Shown here piece after piece: positions 24,912-33,632 of a DNA stretch of 37,882 nucleotides. The position numbers and the translations under genes were made by a program. Source of the DNA: Candidatus Cryptobacteroides gallistercoris (GTDB taxonomy: Bacteria > Bacteroidota > Bacteroidia > Bacteroidales > UBA932); assembly GCA_017694835.1 (NCBI GenBank), contig JADIMJ010000109.1, positions 1 through 37,882 on the forward strand. The letters are read 5' to 3'. Numbering within the stretch: the stretch's first letter is position 1; each line of letters starts with the position of its first letter. Below the pieces are notes generated by a model that saw nothing but the letters and a program-made list of their open reading frames with translations, was not told where the DNA came from and did not search any database.

Positions 24912-26030
24912 ATGCCTGTGACATCCTCTGCTGCCGTCACTCTGCTGAGAGTATGCCTGATTCTTTCGGCTGTTGCCGCCTCTGTTTTCTGCGGATGCGG
25001 CAGAACGCAAGCCGACAGAACTGATATGTTTGTCCTCGGTACAGAGGACAGGGGCACATACGAGTGCCTGACAATAGAGATGACAGTTGCTGACGGAGAC
25101 AGGGTAAAGTCATATCTCCTTGTCCCGGACCATGGTCCCGGGGACAGACTGCCGGCTGTGCTGATGCTGCACGATCATGGGGCACGATTTGACATCGGTA
25201 AAGAGAAGCTGGCATGCCCGCCGTCGGATGAGCCTCTCCGTGTGCGGAATTCGTCGGCACAATGGGCGGACAAATATTTTGACGGGGCATATATGGCTGA
25301 TTCTCTTGCGGCAGGGGGGTATGTCGTGCTTGTGGCAGACGCCCTCTATTGGGGAGACCGCTGTTCTCGTGATGCCCTTGCCTGGTCAGAAATGACATTC
25401 GGCCGGAGTCCGTCAGTCTCAGGGAAGGACAGGGAGGCTGATGGCCCCGGCAATGCCCGGAATCCGGATGCCAGGCTGTTCAAGGCCGCAGCCTTTGAAG
25501 GCCAGAGGCATCTGTATGACAGCCTCGCCCGGAACGGCCGTATATGGGCGGAGAAGATTCTGGACGATGACAGGGCCTGCGCTTCGTTCCTTGCGTCGCT
25601 GCCCTATGTCGACAGGGACAGGGTAGGAGCCTTCGGCTTTTCGATGGGGGCCCACAGATGCTGGCTGCTGGCAGCTTTTTCTGACGACATAAAGTTCGGG
25701 GCCGCGGTATGCTGGATGCTCATGAAGGCTGACTATGACAGTTCCAGTGTCTCGGATCTGTCAATGCGGATTCCGTCCTTGAGAGACAGCCTTGATTTTC
25801 CGGAGATTGCCCGTCTCATCTGTCCCAAGCCGATGCTGTTTGTCAGCGGAACTGACGACCCTCTGTTCCCCGCCGCATCTGCAGCGGAAGCCTATGCTGA
25901 AATGTCCGGAATATATTCGGAATCAGGAGAGAAGGCCGCTTTCTCCTCTTTCTTTTCAGAAGGGGGCCATCACTGCGGTCAGGCGGTCCAGGATTCCATA
26001 TACGCTTTCTTTGCCGGTGCAGTCAGATGA
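24912..26030 (+). CDS. Exported alpha/beta hydrolase (dienelactone hydrolase/acetyl esterase-like)
   Basis: Hydrophobic signal at about residues 8-28 with a Cys-rich end (VFCGCG) that might be a weak lipobox. The hydrolase domain has DHGARFDIGKEKL near 85, nucleophile elbow GFSMG with Ser244, Asp in VSGTDDPLFP and His in GGHHCGQ, a complete triad. DHGARFDIGKEKL resembles the Abhydrolase_7 type I recall from Bacteroidota, often near carbohydrate genes. The ATG directly follows the ettA stop with no gap, so translation is probably coupled. Substrate is unknown; deacetylation of a sugar is only a guess from the family and from the uronate locus next door, which is convergent. Confidence 0.8.
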   Translation: MPVTSSAAVTLLRVCLILSAVAASVFCGCGRTQADRTDMFVLGTEDRGTYECLTIEMTVADGDRVKSYLLVPDHGPGDRLPAVLMLHDHGARFDIGKEKLACPPSDEPLRVRNSSAQWADKYFDGAYMADSLAAGGYVVLVADALYWGDRCSRDALAWSEMTFGRSPSVSGKDREADGPGNARNPDARLFKAAAFEGQRHLYDSLARNGRIWAEKILDDDRACASFLASLPYVDRDRVGAFGFSMGAHRCWLLAAFSDDIKFGAAVCWMLMKADYDSSSVSDLSMRIPSLRDSLDFPEIARLICPKPMLFVSGTDDPLFPAASAAEAYAEMSGIYSESGEKAAFSSFFSEGGHHCGQAVQDSIYAFFAGAVR

Positions 26031-26051
26031 CCGTTATGGCACAGGAGTCAT

Positions 26052-27497
26052 TCAGAAGTTGAAGTATCTTGCCGCATTGTTGTATGAGATGTCCTTGACC
26101 ATCTGATGGATGAACGGCATCTCGCTCTTCGGAAGCTTCCCTTTTTCAAGGTCTTCCCCAAGTACGCTGCACAGGATACGGCGGAAATATTCGTGGCGCG
26201 GATAGGAGAGGAAACTCCTTGAGTCGGTGAGCATCCCTACAAATCTGCTGAACAGGCCGAGGGCCGACAGGGCATTCATCTGCCTGCGCATCCCGTCTTC
26301 CTGGTCCAGGAACCACCATCCTGAACCGAGCTGCATCTTGCCGGGAACCGTACCGTCGTTGAATGTATAGGCCATCGTGGCAAATACTTCGTAGTCCTTC
26401 GGATTGAGGTTGTAGAGTATGGTCTTCGTCAGCTTGTCCTCCATGGCGAGTCTGTTCAGGAATTTGTGTCCTGCCGCCGCGCACTGCACGTCGTGGATTG
26501 CATCGTATCCTGTGTCCGGCCCGAGAATATTGTACATTCTTGTGTTGTTGTCCCTGATTGCGCCTACATGGAACTGCTGCACCCAGCCTTTCCCGAAGTC
26601 CATCCGTGCAAAGTCAAGCATTATCGCGCTTCGGAATTTCAGCACCTCTTTTTCAGTGACAGCTTCTCCTTTCAGCGCTTTTCTGAAGATGACGTCAATC
26701 TCTTCCGCGGTGAAGTCTTCAGCATAGAAGTTCTCTATGCCATGGTCCGACAGGCGGCAGCCCATTTCTCCGAAGAAGTCGTGGCGTTTCTGCAGGGCGT
26801 CGAGAAGGTCCTGATATCCGGTTATCTGCACTCCCGATACTTCCGAGAGCCTGGAGATGTATTCTGCATACCCCGGCTTTTCAATTGCCATGGACTTGTC
26901 CGGCCTCCATGCGGGAAGTACCTTCACTCCGAAAGGATGCTCATTGATGTATTGGTGGTATTCAAGGGAATCCACCGGGTCATCGGTAGTGCATACTACC
27001 TTGACGTTGAATCTTTTCATGAGTGCCTGTCCCCGGTATTCCTCTGTCTGCAGCTTTTCGGTGCATTCGTCATAGATGGCTCTTGCAGTCTGAGGGTTGA
27101 GGAGCTCATGTATGCCGAAGACTCTTGCAAGCTCCAGATGAGTCCAGTGGTACAGAGGGTTTCTCATTGTATATGGCACTGTCTCGGCCCATTTCTCGAA
27201 TTTTTCGTAGCTGCTCCTGTTGCCGGTGATGAATTCCTCAGGGACTCCGTTGCCTCTCATCGCGCGCCATTTGTAGTGGTCGCCGCCGAGCCAGACTTCA
27301 GTAAGGTCACGGAACTGATGGTTCTTTGCAATCATCTCCGGCACCAGATGGCAGTGGTAGTCGATTATCGGCATTTTTTCGGCGCTCACGTGATAGAGTT
27401 CGCGTGCATAGTCATTGGAAAGCATGAAATCATCGTTGATGAATTTCCTGTCGATTATGGCGTCAAGATTTTCCCTGACTTTGGATATTATGTCCAT
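26052..27497 (-). CDS. uxaC: Uronate isomerase (glucuronate/galacturonate)
   Basis: Cytoplasmic isomerase converting D-glucuronate to fructuronate and D-galacturonate to tagaturonate, first step of the isomerase pathway. Amidohydrolase-fold family with the metal motif DYHCH (His48 and His50) and the conserved RDLTEVWLGGDHYKWRAMR. 481 residues, close to E. coli UxaC (470). The frame reaches 27563, but the first 22 residues (TGDGASGRYLQ and so on) are not conserved, so ATG 27497 is chosen; because the predicted transcript starts near 27585, the longer form cannot be excluded. Divergent from uxaB, which uses its product. Confidence 0.93.
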   Translation of the reverse strand: MDIISKVRENLDAIIDRKFINDDFMLSNDYARELYHVSAEKMPIIDYHCHLVPEMIAKNHQFRDLTEVWLGGDHYKWRAMRGNGVPEEFITGNRSSYEKFEKWAETVPYTMRNPLYHWTHLELARVFGIHELLNPQTARAIYDECTEKLQTEEYRGQALMKRFNVKVVCTTDDPVDSLEYHQYINEHPFGVKVLPAWRPDKSMAIEKPGYAEYISRLSEVSGVQITGYQDLLDALQKRHDFFGEMGCRLSDHGIENFYAEDFTAEEIDVIFRKALKGEAVTEKEVLKFRSAIMLDFARMDFGKGWVQQFHVGAIRDNNTRMYNILGPDTGYDAIHDVQCAAAGHKFLNRLAMEDKLTKTILYNLNPKDYEVFATMAYTFNDGTVPGKMQLGSGWWFLDQEDGMRRQMNALSALGLFSRFVGMLTDSRSFLSYPRHEYFRRILCSVLGEDLEKGKLPKSEMPFIHQMVKDISYNNAARYFNF

Positions 27498-27591
27498 TGC
27501 TGTATTGTTTGGTTTCTGCAAATATCGTCCTGATGCCCCGTCTCCGGTATCAATATTCGTCAAAAATTATTGAAAAATTGTCAAACGCAGG

Positions 27592-27599
27592 CAAATGTA
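27592..27599 (-). promoter_or_regulatory. -7 box of uxaC
   Basis: Reads TACATTTG on the minus strand, an exact TAnnTTTG match. Predicted leader to the ATG at 27497 is about 88 nt, long for this window, and contains AATTTTTCAATAATT at 27565-27579, a sequence like one in the kduI leader. Confidence 0.5.
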
Positions 27600-27631
27600 T
27601 AAAAAATCCGTGAACGGACACGGAAATTTTG

Positions 27632-27639
27632 TACTTTTG
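27632..27639 (+). promoter_or_regulatory. -7 box of uxaB
   Basis: TACTTTTG, an exact TAnnTTTG match, 54 bp before the ATG at 27694 and 32 bp from the uxaC box, forming a divergent control region for the two arms of the uronate locus. No clear -33 box. Confidence 0.55.
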
Positions 27640-27693
27640 TTTCCGGCGTTCCTGGAGGACCCGGCAATATTAAGACTGGACTAAATTTATTAT

Positions 27694-29139
27694 ATGATGG
27701 AAAAACTTGACAGAAAGACAGCGCCCCAGGCCTGCAGGTATCCGGACAAGGTGATACAGTTCGGGGAGGGCAATTTCCTCAGGGCATTCGTGGATTGGAT
27801 TATCTGGAATCTGGACAAAAAGGCCGGATTCAACGGAGGGGTTGTAGTAGTGCAGCCGATAGAGAAGGGCATGGTGGACATGCTCAACGGGCAGGACGGG
27901 CTGTATCATCTCAACCTCCAGGGCATCGGCAAAGGTGCTGCCGTAGATTCGATAGACCTTATAGATGTCATCAACAGGGGAATTAATCCGTACCATGACT
28001 TTGACGGCTACCTCGCCCTTGCCGAGAACCCGGATATCCGCTTCGTCGTCTCCAACACGACAGAGGCCGGAATCGCATTCGACCCTTCCTGCCGGCTTGA
28101 AGACAGGCCTGCATACTCATATCCGGGCAAGCTCACCCAGCTCCTGTATCACAGGTATGAATATTTCAAGGGTGACATGTCCCGGGGATTCATAATATTT
28201 CCCTGCGAACTGATATTTCTCAACGGGAAGGAACTGAAGAAGTGCATAGAACAGTATATTGACCTGTGGAATCTCGGCGAGGGCTTCAGGGAATGGTTCA
28301 GGAAGGCCTGCGGGGTATACTGTACGCTCGTAGACCGCATTGTGCCCGGTTACCCGAAAGATACCATCGGCCAAATTCATGCCCGTATCGGATATGATGA
28401 CAAATTGGTGGTCAAGGCAGAGATTTTCCACCTCTGGGTCATAGAGGCTCCTGCTGAAATTGAGCGGGAGTTCCCTGCCGACAAGGCCGGCCTCAATGTC
28501 CTTTTCGTGCCGAGCGAGGCCCCGTACCATGCACGCAAGGTGACTCTGCTCAACGGTCCTCATACGGTGCTTTCTCCTGTGGGCTATCTGTCCGGGCTTG
28601 ACACGGTAAGGGAATGCGTGGAGGATCCCCTCATCGGCAGATATGTCCGTAAGGTGATGTTCGGGGAGCTGCTCGAGACACTTGACCTTCCGGAAGATGA
28701 ACTGAAACAGTTTGCGGATGATGTTCTTGAGAGATTTGTCAATCCGTATGTTAAGCATTTCGTCACCAGCATCATGCTGAATTCATTCCCTAAGTACAGG
28801 ACACGCGACCTGCCCGGCCTAAAGACATATCTCGCCAGGAAAGGGTCCCTTCCAGAGGGACTTGTCCTCGGACTTGCCGCCATAATCACTTATTATAAGG
28901 GAGGAAAGCGCGGCGATGCGGAGATTGTGCCGGCTGATGACGCTTCTACAGTCGCACTGCTCAGGGACCTCTGGGCCGGAGGGGATGTCCGCATGGTGGC
29001 CGAGGGAGTGCTCGGGGCCGAATCGCTCTGGGGTGAGAATCTCAATCTGTTGCCCGGACTTGCTGACATGCTTGCCGCAGACCTCGCCCTCATTCAGAAA
29101 GAAGGCATGCGTGCAGCCGTTGAATCAATTTTGAAATAG
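27694..29139 (+). CDS. uxaB: Tagaturonate reductase (altronate oxidoreductase)
   Basis: Reduces D-tagaturonate to D-altronate with NADH. Long-chain mannitol dehydrogenase family. The N-terminus VIQFGEGNFLRAFVDW followed by GVVVVQPIEKG is nearly the E. coli UxaB pattern and separates it from fructuronate reductase UxuB. 481 residues, usual length. Start is ATG ATG; 27694 or 27697 are equivalent. Followed after 3 bp by uxaA, so this is an operon in pathway order. No UxuB homologue in the window, so glucuronate cannot be fully degraded by genes seen here alone. Confidence 0.92.
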   Translation: MMEKLDRKTAPQACRYPDKVIQFGEGNFLRAFVDWIIWNLDKKAGFNGGVVVVQPIEKGMVDMLNGQDGLYHLNLQGIGKGAAVDSIDLIDVINRGINPYHDFDGYLALAENPDIRFVVSNTTEAGIAFDPSCRLEDRPAYSYPGKLTQLLYHRYEYFKGDMSRGFIIFPCELIFLNGKELKKCIEQYIDLWNLGEGFREWFRKACGVYCTLVDRIVPGYPKDTIGQIHARIGYDDKLVVKAEIFHLWVIEAPAEIEREFPADKAGLNVLFVPSEAPYHARKVTLLNGPHTVLSPVGYLSGLDTVRECVEDPLIGRYVRKVMFGELLETLDLPEDELKQFADDVLERFVNPYVKHFVTSIMLNSFPKYRTRDLPGLKTYLARKGSLPEGLVLGLAAIITYYKGGKRGDAEIVPADDASTVALLRDLWAGGDVRMVAEGVLGAESLWGENLNLLPGLADMLAADLALIQKEGMRAAVESILK

Positions 29140-29142
29140 ACT

Positions 29143-30639
29143 ATGTCCGCCAGATTCATAAGGATTAACAGCGCCGACAATGTCGCCGTGGCAGTCACGG
29201 ATGTGGCTTCCGGCGACATCTGTCTTGTCGACGGCACAGAAATGCCTGTGCTGGAAAATATTCCTGCGGGACACAAGATGGCTCTGAAAGATCTGCAGGA
29301 AGGGGAGGATGTGGTCAAATACGGGTATCCGATAGGACATCTGACAAAGTCTGTCGCCAGGGGCTGCCTCATTGACCACAATGTTTTGAAAACCAATCTG
29401 GGCGGAGTGCTGGACTATTCGTACAGTCCTGTGGAATGCCATATGCCCGCTTCGGAAGTGACTGCCACATTCCGGGGCTACAGGAGGAGAGACGGAGGAG
29501 TAGGCATCAGGAATGAGCTCTGGATAATTCCGACTGTCGGCTGTGTCAACGGAATCGTGCGCCGTCTTCAGAGCCTGTTTTCTGAAGAAATAGGGAATTA
29601 TCCGGCCTTGGACAAGGCCGTCGCGTTCCCGCATAATTACGGATGCTCCCAACTCGGTGATGACCATGAGAATACGAGGAAGATACTCGCCGACATGGTA
29701 CATCATCCTAATGCCGCAGGAGTGCTGGTGGTCGGGCTTGGCTGTGAAAACAACCAGTTGTCCGCTTTCCGCGGACTTGTGGGGGAAGTGGATTCCGACA
29801 GGGTGATGTTCATGGAGGCGCAGAAGGTAAAGGGAGATGAAGTCGGGTACGGACTCGGTCTCCTGAGGAAGATAGCCGCCTCGACCGCTTCGGACCGCAG
29901 GGAAGATGTCCCGGTTTCGGAACTGAAGGTGGGACTGAAGTGCGGCGGGTCTGACGGCTTTTCCGGCATCACGGCCAATCCTCTGCTCGGCAGATTCTCC
30001 GACTGGCTGATTGCAAGAGGGGGAACTGCCGTCCTGACTGAAGTGCCGGAAATGTTCGGGGCGGAGACGATTCTCATGTCAAGGTGCAGGAACAAGTCCA
30101 TATTTGACAAGACAGTGCGTCTGGTCAATGATTTCAAGGAATATTTCATACGCAACGGCCAGCCTGTATATGAGAATCCCTCTCCGGGAAACAAGGCGGG
30201 CGGAATTTCCACGCTTGAGGAAAAGTCCCTGGGCTGTACCCAGAAATCCGGCCATTCGGAAGTGACGGATGTCCTTTCGTATGGGCAGCGGCTCCGTGCC
30301 CGCGGGCTGAATCTTCTGAGCGCACCGGGCAACGACCTTGTCGCATCGACGGCCCTTGCTGCAGCAGGATGCCAGATTGTGTTGTTCACCACGGGCAGGG
30401 GGACTCCTTTCGGCACTTTTGTGCCTACGGCCAAGATTGCCACGAACTCACGCCTGGCCTCAGAGAAGCCCGGGTGGATAGACTTCAATGCCGGAGTCAT
30501 CGTGGACGGCAAGTCTCCGGTACAGACGGATGACGAATTCATTGACTTCGTCCTGTCTGCGGCTTCCGGGACCGAAGTCTGCAACGAACGCTCCGGGTAT
30601 TCGGAAATAGCCATCTTCAAGACAGGCGTGACCCTGTGA
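29143..30639 (+). CDS. uxaA: Altronate dehydratase
   Basis: Dehydrates D-altronate to 2-keto-3-deoxy-D-gluconate. N-terminal SAF domain (about 1-95) followed by the large UxaA catalytic domain. Recognisable stretches are RRDGGVGIRNELWIIPTVGCVN, LGCENNQ, CGGSDGFSGITANPLLG and TTGRGTPFGTFVPTAKI. 498 residues, the usual full two-domain length (E. coli 495). Spaced 3 bp from uxaB. Next gene kduI has its own promoter 131 bp on. Confidence 0.94.
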   Translation: MSARFIRINSADNVAVAVTDVASGDICLVDGTEMPVLENIPAGHKMALKDLQEGEDVVKYGYPIGHLTKSVARGCLIDHNVLKTNLGGVLDYSYSPVECHMPASEVTATFRGYRRRDGGVGIRNELWIIPTVGCVNGIVRRLQSLFSEEIGNYPALDKAVAFPHNYGCSQLGDDHENTRKILADMVHHPNAAGVLVVGLGCENNQLSAFRGLVGEVDSDRVMFMEAQKVKGDEVGYGLGLLRKIAASTASDRREDVPVSELKVGLKCGGSDGFSGITANPLLGRFSDWLIARGGTAVLTEVPEMFGAETILMSRCRNKSIFDKTVRLVNDFKEYFIRNGQPVYENPSPGNKAGGISTLEEKSLGCTQKSGHSEVTDVLSYGQRLRARGLNLLSAPGNDLVASTALAAAGCQIVLFTTGRGTPFGTFVPTAKIATNSRLASEKPGWIDFNAGVIVDGKSPVQTDDEFIDFVLSAASGTEVCNERSGYSEIAIFKTGVTL

Positions 30640-30654
30640 TGCCGGCGTCAGAAT

Positions 30655-30672
30655 AATATGCCATTGCATATT
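30655..30672. promoter_or_regulatory. 18-bp palindrome over the kduI -33 box (candidate operator)
   Basis: AATATGC (30655-30661), 4-nt centre CATT, GCATATT (30666-30672): a perfect 7-bp inverted repeat that runs into the TTG at 30671-30673. Position fits an operator for a dimeric regulator of uronate use. No regulator gene of that type is in this locus, so the binder is unknown. Confidence 0.5.
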
Positions 30673-30701
30673 GTATTCCGATGGAATTATAATTATATTT
30701 G
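30671..30701 (+). promoter_or_regulatory. kduI promoter (-33 TTG, -7 TATATTTG)
   Basis: TTG at 30671-30673, a 20-bp spacer and TATATTTG at 30694-30701. The predicted transcript starts near 30708, giving a 63-nt leader, and means kduI can be expressed apart from uxaB-uxaA. Confidence 0.65.
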
Positions 30702-30743
30702 AGAAACAGTTTCGGATTTTTTCAAAAATTCAAAACTGTTTCT
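30702..30743 (+). promoter_or_regulatory. 42-nt near-perfect hairpin at the kduI transcript start
   Basis: Outer stem AGAAACAGTTT (30702-30712) with AAACTGTTTCT (30733-30743), 11 bp; one C-A mismatch; inner stem GGATTTT (30714-30720) with AAAATTC (30725-30731), 7 bp with one G-U; loop TTCA. Each outer arm holds its own small palindrome (GAAAC-A-GTTTC and AAAC-T-GTTT, centres 29 bp apart). It could be a paired operator at +1 or a structured 5' leader. It is not a terminator: no T-run follows. Confidence 0.6.
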
Positions 30744-30770
30744 GAAGATTTCCTGAAAAAATATTATACC

Positions 30771-31613
30771 ATGAAGATGAATACAGAAGTCAGATATGCC
30801 GCGCACCCCCAGGATGCAAGGCATTATGACACAAAACAGCTCAGGGAGCATTACCTGATTGAAAAAGTATTTGCTGCGGATGAAGTCAATGTCGTGTATA
30901 CAATGCATGACAGAATGATTGCCGGAGGCGCAATGCCTGTGGCGGAGGTTCTTGAACTCAAGCCTTTCGATATATTGAGGGCTGAATATTTCCTTTCAAG
31001 AAGGGAGATCGGAATCTTCAATGTCGGAGGACAGGGAACCGTCAGGGCAGGGGACAAGGAATACAGGATGGAATACAAGGAAGCCCTCTATCTGGGCCGC
31101 GGTGACAGAAAGGTGACTTTCGGAAGCTCCGACCCCAGGAATCCTGCAAAATTCTATTTCTGCAGTTCTCCGGCGCATGCGGCATATCCGGACCATCTGA
31201 CAACAAGGGCAGAGGCCGTGCACATGGAACTCGGGACGCTGGAGGAAAGCAACCACCGTGTCATCAACAGAATGCTGGTCAAGGAAGTGGTTCCTACATG
31301 CCAGCTCCAGATGGGTATGACTGAGCTCCGGCCCGGGAGCACATGGAACACCATGCCGGCCCACACCCACAACCGCCGCATGGAGGTATATTTCTATTTT
31401 GAGATTCCACAGGACCAGGCAGTCTGTCATTTTATGGGACAGCCCGATGAGACAAGGCACATCTGGATGAAAGGGGAGCAGGCAGTGATTTCTCCTGAAT
31501 GGAGCATCCATGCGGCCTGCGCTACCCGGAACTATACTTTCATCTGGGCCATGTGCGGGGAAAATCTCGACTACGGGGACATGGACGCCTGCGCTACGGC
31601 GGATTTGAAATAA
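30771..31613 (+). CDS. kduI: 5-keto-4-deoxyuronate isomerase
   Basis: Isomerises 5-keto-4-deoxyuronate, formed from the unsaturated uronate cut off by polysaccharide lyases, to 2,5-diketo-3-deoxygluconate. Cupin fold with the zinc site His198, His200 and Glu205 in HTHNRRMEVYFYFE, and His247 in SIHAAC, matching E. coli His196/198, Glu203 and His245. 280 residues versus 278. The frame opens at 30699, but that would put the start inside the hairpin at the promoter; ATG 30771 gives the family N-terminus. kduD follows after 32 bp. Confidence 0.95.
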   Translation: MKMNTEVRYAAHPQDARHYDTKQLREHYLIEKVFAADEVNVVYTMHDRMIAGGAMPVAEVLELKPFDILRAEYFLSRREIGIFNVGGQGTVRAGDKEYRMEYKEALYLGRGDRKVTFGSSDPRNPAKFYFCSSPAHAAYPDHLTTRAEAVHMELGTLEESNHRVINRMLVKEVVPTCQLQMGMTELRPGSTWNTMPAHTHNRRMEVYFYFEIPQDQAVCHFMGQPDETRHIWMKGEQAVISPEWSIHAACATRNYTFIWAMCGENLDYGDMDACATADLK

Positions 31614-31645
31614 ACAGGATGTTTAAATTCTATACTTTATAAATT

Positions 31646-32440
31646 ATGGTAAATTTTTCACTTGAAGGTAAGGTCGCCCTTGTGACGGGCGCTTCCTACG
31701 GAATCGGCTTCGCCATCGCGACAGCTTTTGCGGAAGCCGGTGCCAGGATTGCATTCAATGACATAAGGCAGGAGCTGGTCGACAAAGGCCTGGCTTCATA
31801 CAGGGAAAAAGGCATCGATGCGAAAGGGTATGTCTGCGACGTGACCAGAGAAGATCAGGTCCGGGCTCTTGTCGCCGCCGTCGAGAAAGATCTCGGTCCG
31901 ATCAACATACTTGTCAACAATGCCGGCATCATCAAGCGTATTCCCATGACCGAAATGAAGGCGGAGGAATTCAGGCAGGTGATTGATGTGGACCTCAATG
32001 CCCCGTTCATCGTATCCAAGGCGGTGATTCCATCGATGATAAAGAACGGCGGAGGAAAGATCATCAACATCTGTTCCATGATGTCCGAACTCGGACGGGA
32101 GACGGTTTCCGCTTATGCAGCGGCAAAGGGAGGCCTCAAGATGCTGACAAGGAACATAGCGTCCGAGTACGGTGAATACAACATCCAGTGCAACGGCATA
32201 GGGCCGGGATATATTGCCACCCCCCAGACCGCTCCTCTGCGCGAGCGTCAGCCGGACGGATCCCGCCACCCGTTTGACGCATTCATCGTGGCCAAGACAC
32301 CTGCCGCAAGATGGGGGACAACGGATGACCTCAAGGGTCCTGCAGTGTTCCTCGCATCTTCCGCATCTGATTTCGTGAACGGCCATGTGCTTTATGTCGA
32401 CGGGGGCATCCTCGCATACATCGGCAAACAGCCTCAGTAG
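31646..32440 (+). CDS. kduD: 2-deoxy-3-ketogluconate dehydrogenase-type SDR (KduD/gluconate 5-dehydrogenase)
   Basis: NAD(P)-dependent short-chain dehydrogenase with TGASYGIG (14-21), NNAG near 91, catalytic Ser144, Tyr157 and Lys161 (YAAAK). Placed directly after kduI it should reduce 2,5-diketo-3-deoxygluconate to 2-keto-3-deoxygluconate, which joins the UxaA product. The sequence is of the kind often labelled gluconate 5-dehydrogenase in this phylum; the role as KduD comes from the neighbour. Length 264 versus 253 for E. coli KduD, the extra residues lying in the loop GSRHPFDAFIVAKT (about 209-222). Confidence 0.88.
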   Translation: MVNFSLEGKVALVTGASYGIGFAIATAFAEAGARIAFNDIRQELVDKGLASYREKGIDAKGYVCDVTREDQVRALVAAVEKDLGPINILVNNAGIIKRIPMTEMKAEEFRQVIDVDLNAPFIVSKAVIPSMIKNGGGKIINICSMMSELGRETVSAYAAAKGGLKMLTRNIASEYGEYNIQCNGIGPGYIATPQTAPLRERQPDGSRHPFDAFIVAKTPAARWGTTDDLKGPAVFLASSASDFVNGHVLYVDGGILAYIGKQPQ

Positions 32441-32486
32441 CATCAGCCATTTTTCATGAAAGAATCACAGAAATCCTGACTGAATA

Positions 32487-33623
32487 ATGAAAATGTACAT
32501 GAAAGCAATGGCCATGGCTCTTGCGGCAGCCATGGCTGTTTCCTGCTCACAGGGCAAGGAAGTGAAAGTGACCGTGGAGAATGACTCCGGACTCTCACGC
32601 ACGGACGAGACGGTCGAGCTTGACTTTGCGGCTCTTGCCGCCGGGGTAGGGGGACTGACAGCAGACAATGCAGTGGTTCTGGACGCGGCAGGCCGGCAGG
32701 TCCCGTCCCAGGTGTATACGGAAAGGCACGGGCAGCAGAAACTCATTTTCCAGACAACCGTTGAGGCCGGAGCTTCAGCGGTATATACAGTCGAGGCCGG
32801 AGTCAGGGAGCCGTATGACACTCTTGTATACAGCCGGCATGTGCCTGAAAGGGCAGATGACTATGCCTATGAGAACAATCTCGTGGCCGGCAGAATATAT
32901 GGCCCTGCCCTCTCTGACCCGAGGACATTCGGTCCTGACATCTGGCTGAAATGCACGGACAGGCTCATCGTGGATGAATGGTATGACAGGGCCGACTATC
33001 ACCACAACCATGGCGACGGCATGGACTGCTACAAGGTGGCCAACACACTCGGCGGCGGGGCCCTCGCCCCCTATGTCGGGGAGAAGATTGTCATCGGGGA
33101 CAATTATACCCGGCAGGAAAGAATCTGCAACGGCCCGATAAGGACAAAGGCTGTACTCACATATTCCTCCTTTGATGTGGACGGAAAGCCTGTCACGGCA
33201 GTGAAGGAAATTTCCCTTGACGCCAACTCAAGATTCCTCAAGACATCCACATGGTTCGACTCCCCGGATACTTCCGCCATCCCGGCTGTTCTCGGCGCCG
33301 TTCTCCATGATGTGGTGTCAAGGACTGACGGGGACAATTTCATAGCCTTTACCGAGAAGGCATCCGACAGTGCGGATCCTGAAAGGGACGGCAATATTTC
33401 CGTTGGGCTCGTCATTGATGCCGAGGAGCCTGTTGAGGGCGCAGCCACAATGGACGGGCATGCCGTATTGAAGACCCGAGTCCAGCCGGGCAAGAGATTC
33501 GATGTATGGACAGGTTCAGGATGGAGTCAGGGCGGCATTGAGTCTCCTGAAGCATGGGCAAAGGCCGTCAAGGACTTCGCCTATGCGCAGGCTCATCCCC
33601 TCAGGGTGACTGTGTCCAGATAA
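32487..33623 (+). CDS. DUF4861 family lipoprotein
   Basis: Exported lipoprotein: Met/Ala-rich signal with lipobox MAVSC (Cys20), then a beta-rich domain with Trp/Tyr/Asp-rich segments (YGPALSDPRTFGPDIWLKC, ADYHHNHGDGMDCYKV) that I recognise as DUF4861. Such proteins are often found in polysaccharide-use loci near pectin or glycosaminoglycan genes; no reaction is established that I know of. It follows kduD by 46 bp with no promoter seen and probably ends the same transcript. The HHNHGDGMDC cluster could bind a metal or sugar (guess). Confidence 0.8.
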   Translation: MKMYMKAMAMALAAAMAVSCSQGKEVKVTVENDSGLSRTDETVELDFAALAAGVGGLTADNAVVLDAAGRQVPSQVYTERHGQQKLIFQTTVEAGASAVYTVEAGVREPYDTLVYSRHVPERADDYAYENNLVAGRIYGPALSDPRTFGPDIWLKCTDRLIVDEWYDRADYHHNHGDGMDCYKVANTLGGGALAPYVGEKIVIGDNYTRQERICNGPIRTKAVLTYSSFDVDGKPVTAVKEISLDANSRFLKTSTWFDSPDTSAIPAVLGAVLHDVVSRTDGDNFIAFTEKASDSADPERDGNISVGLVIDAEEPVEGAATMDGHAVLKTRVQPGKRFDVWTGSGWSQGGIESPEAWAKAVKDFAYAQAHPLRVTVSR

Positions 33624-33632
33624 TCCCGGATT

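Noticed and set aside
26466..27533. 355-codon open frame antisense to uxaC
   Set aside because: It mirrors the uxaC reading frame across the gene, is rich in Cys/His/Val without any domain, and has no independent support.
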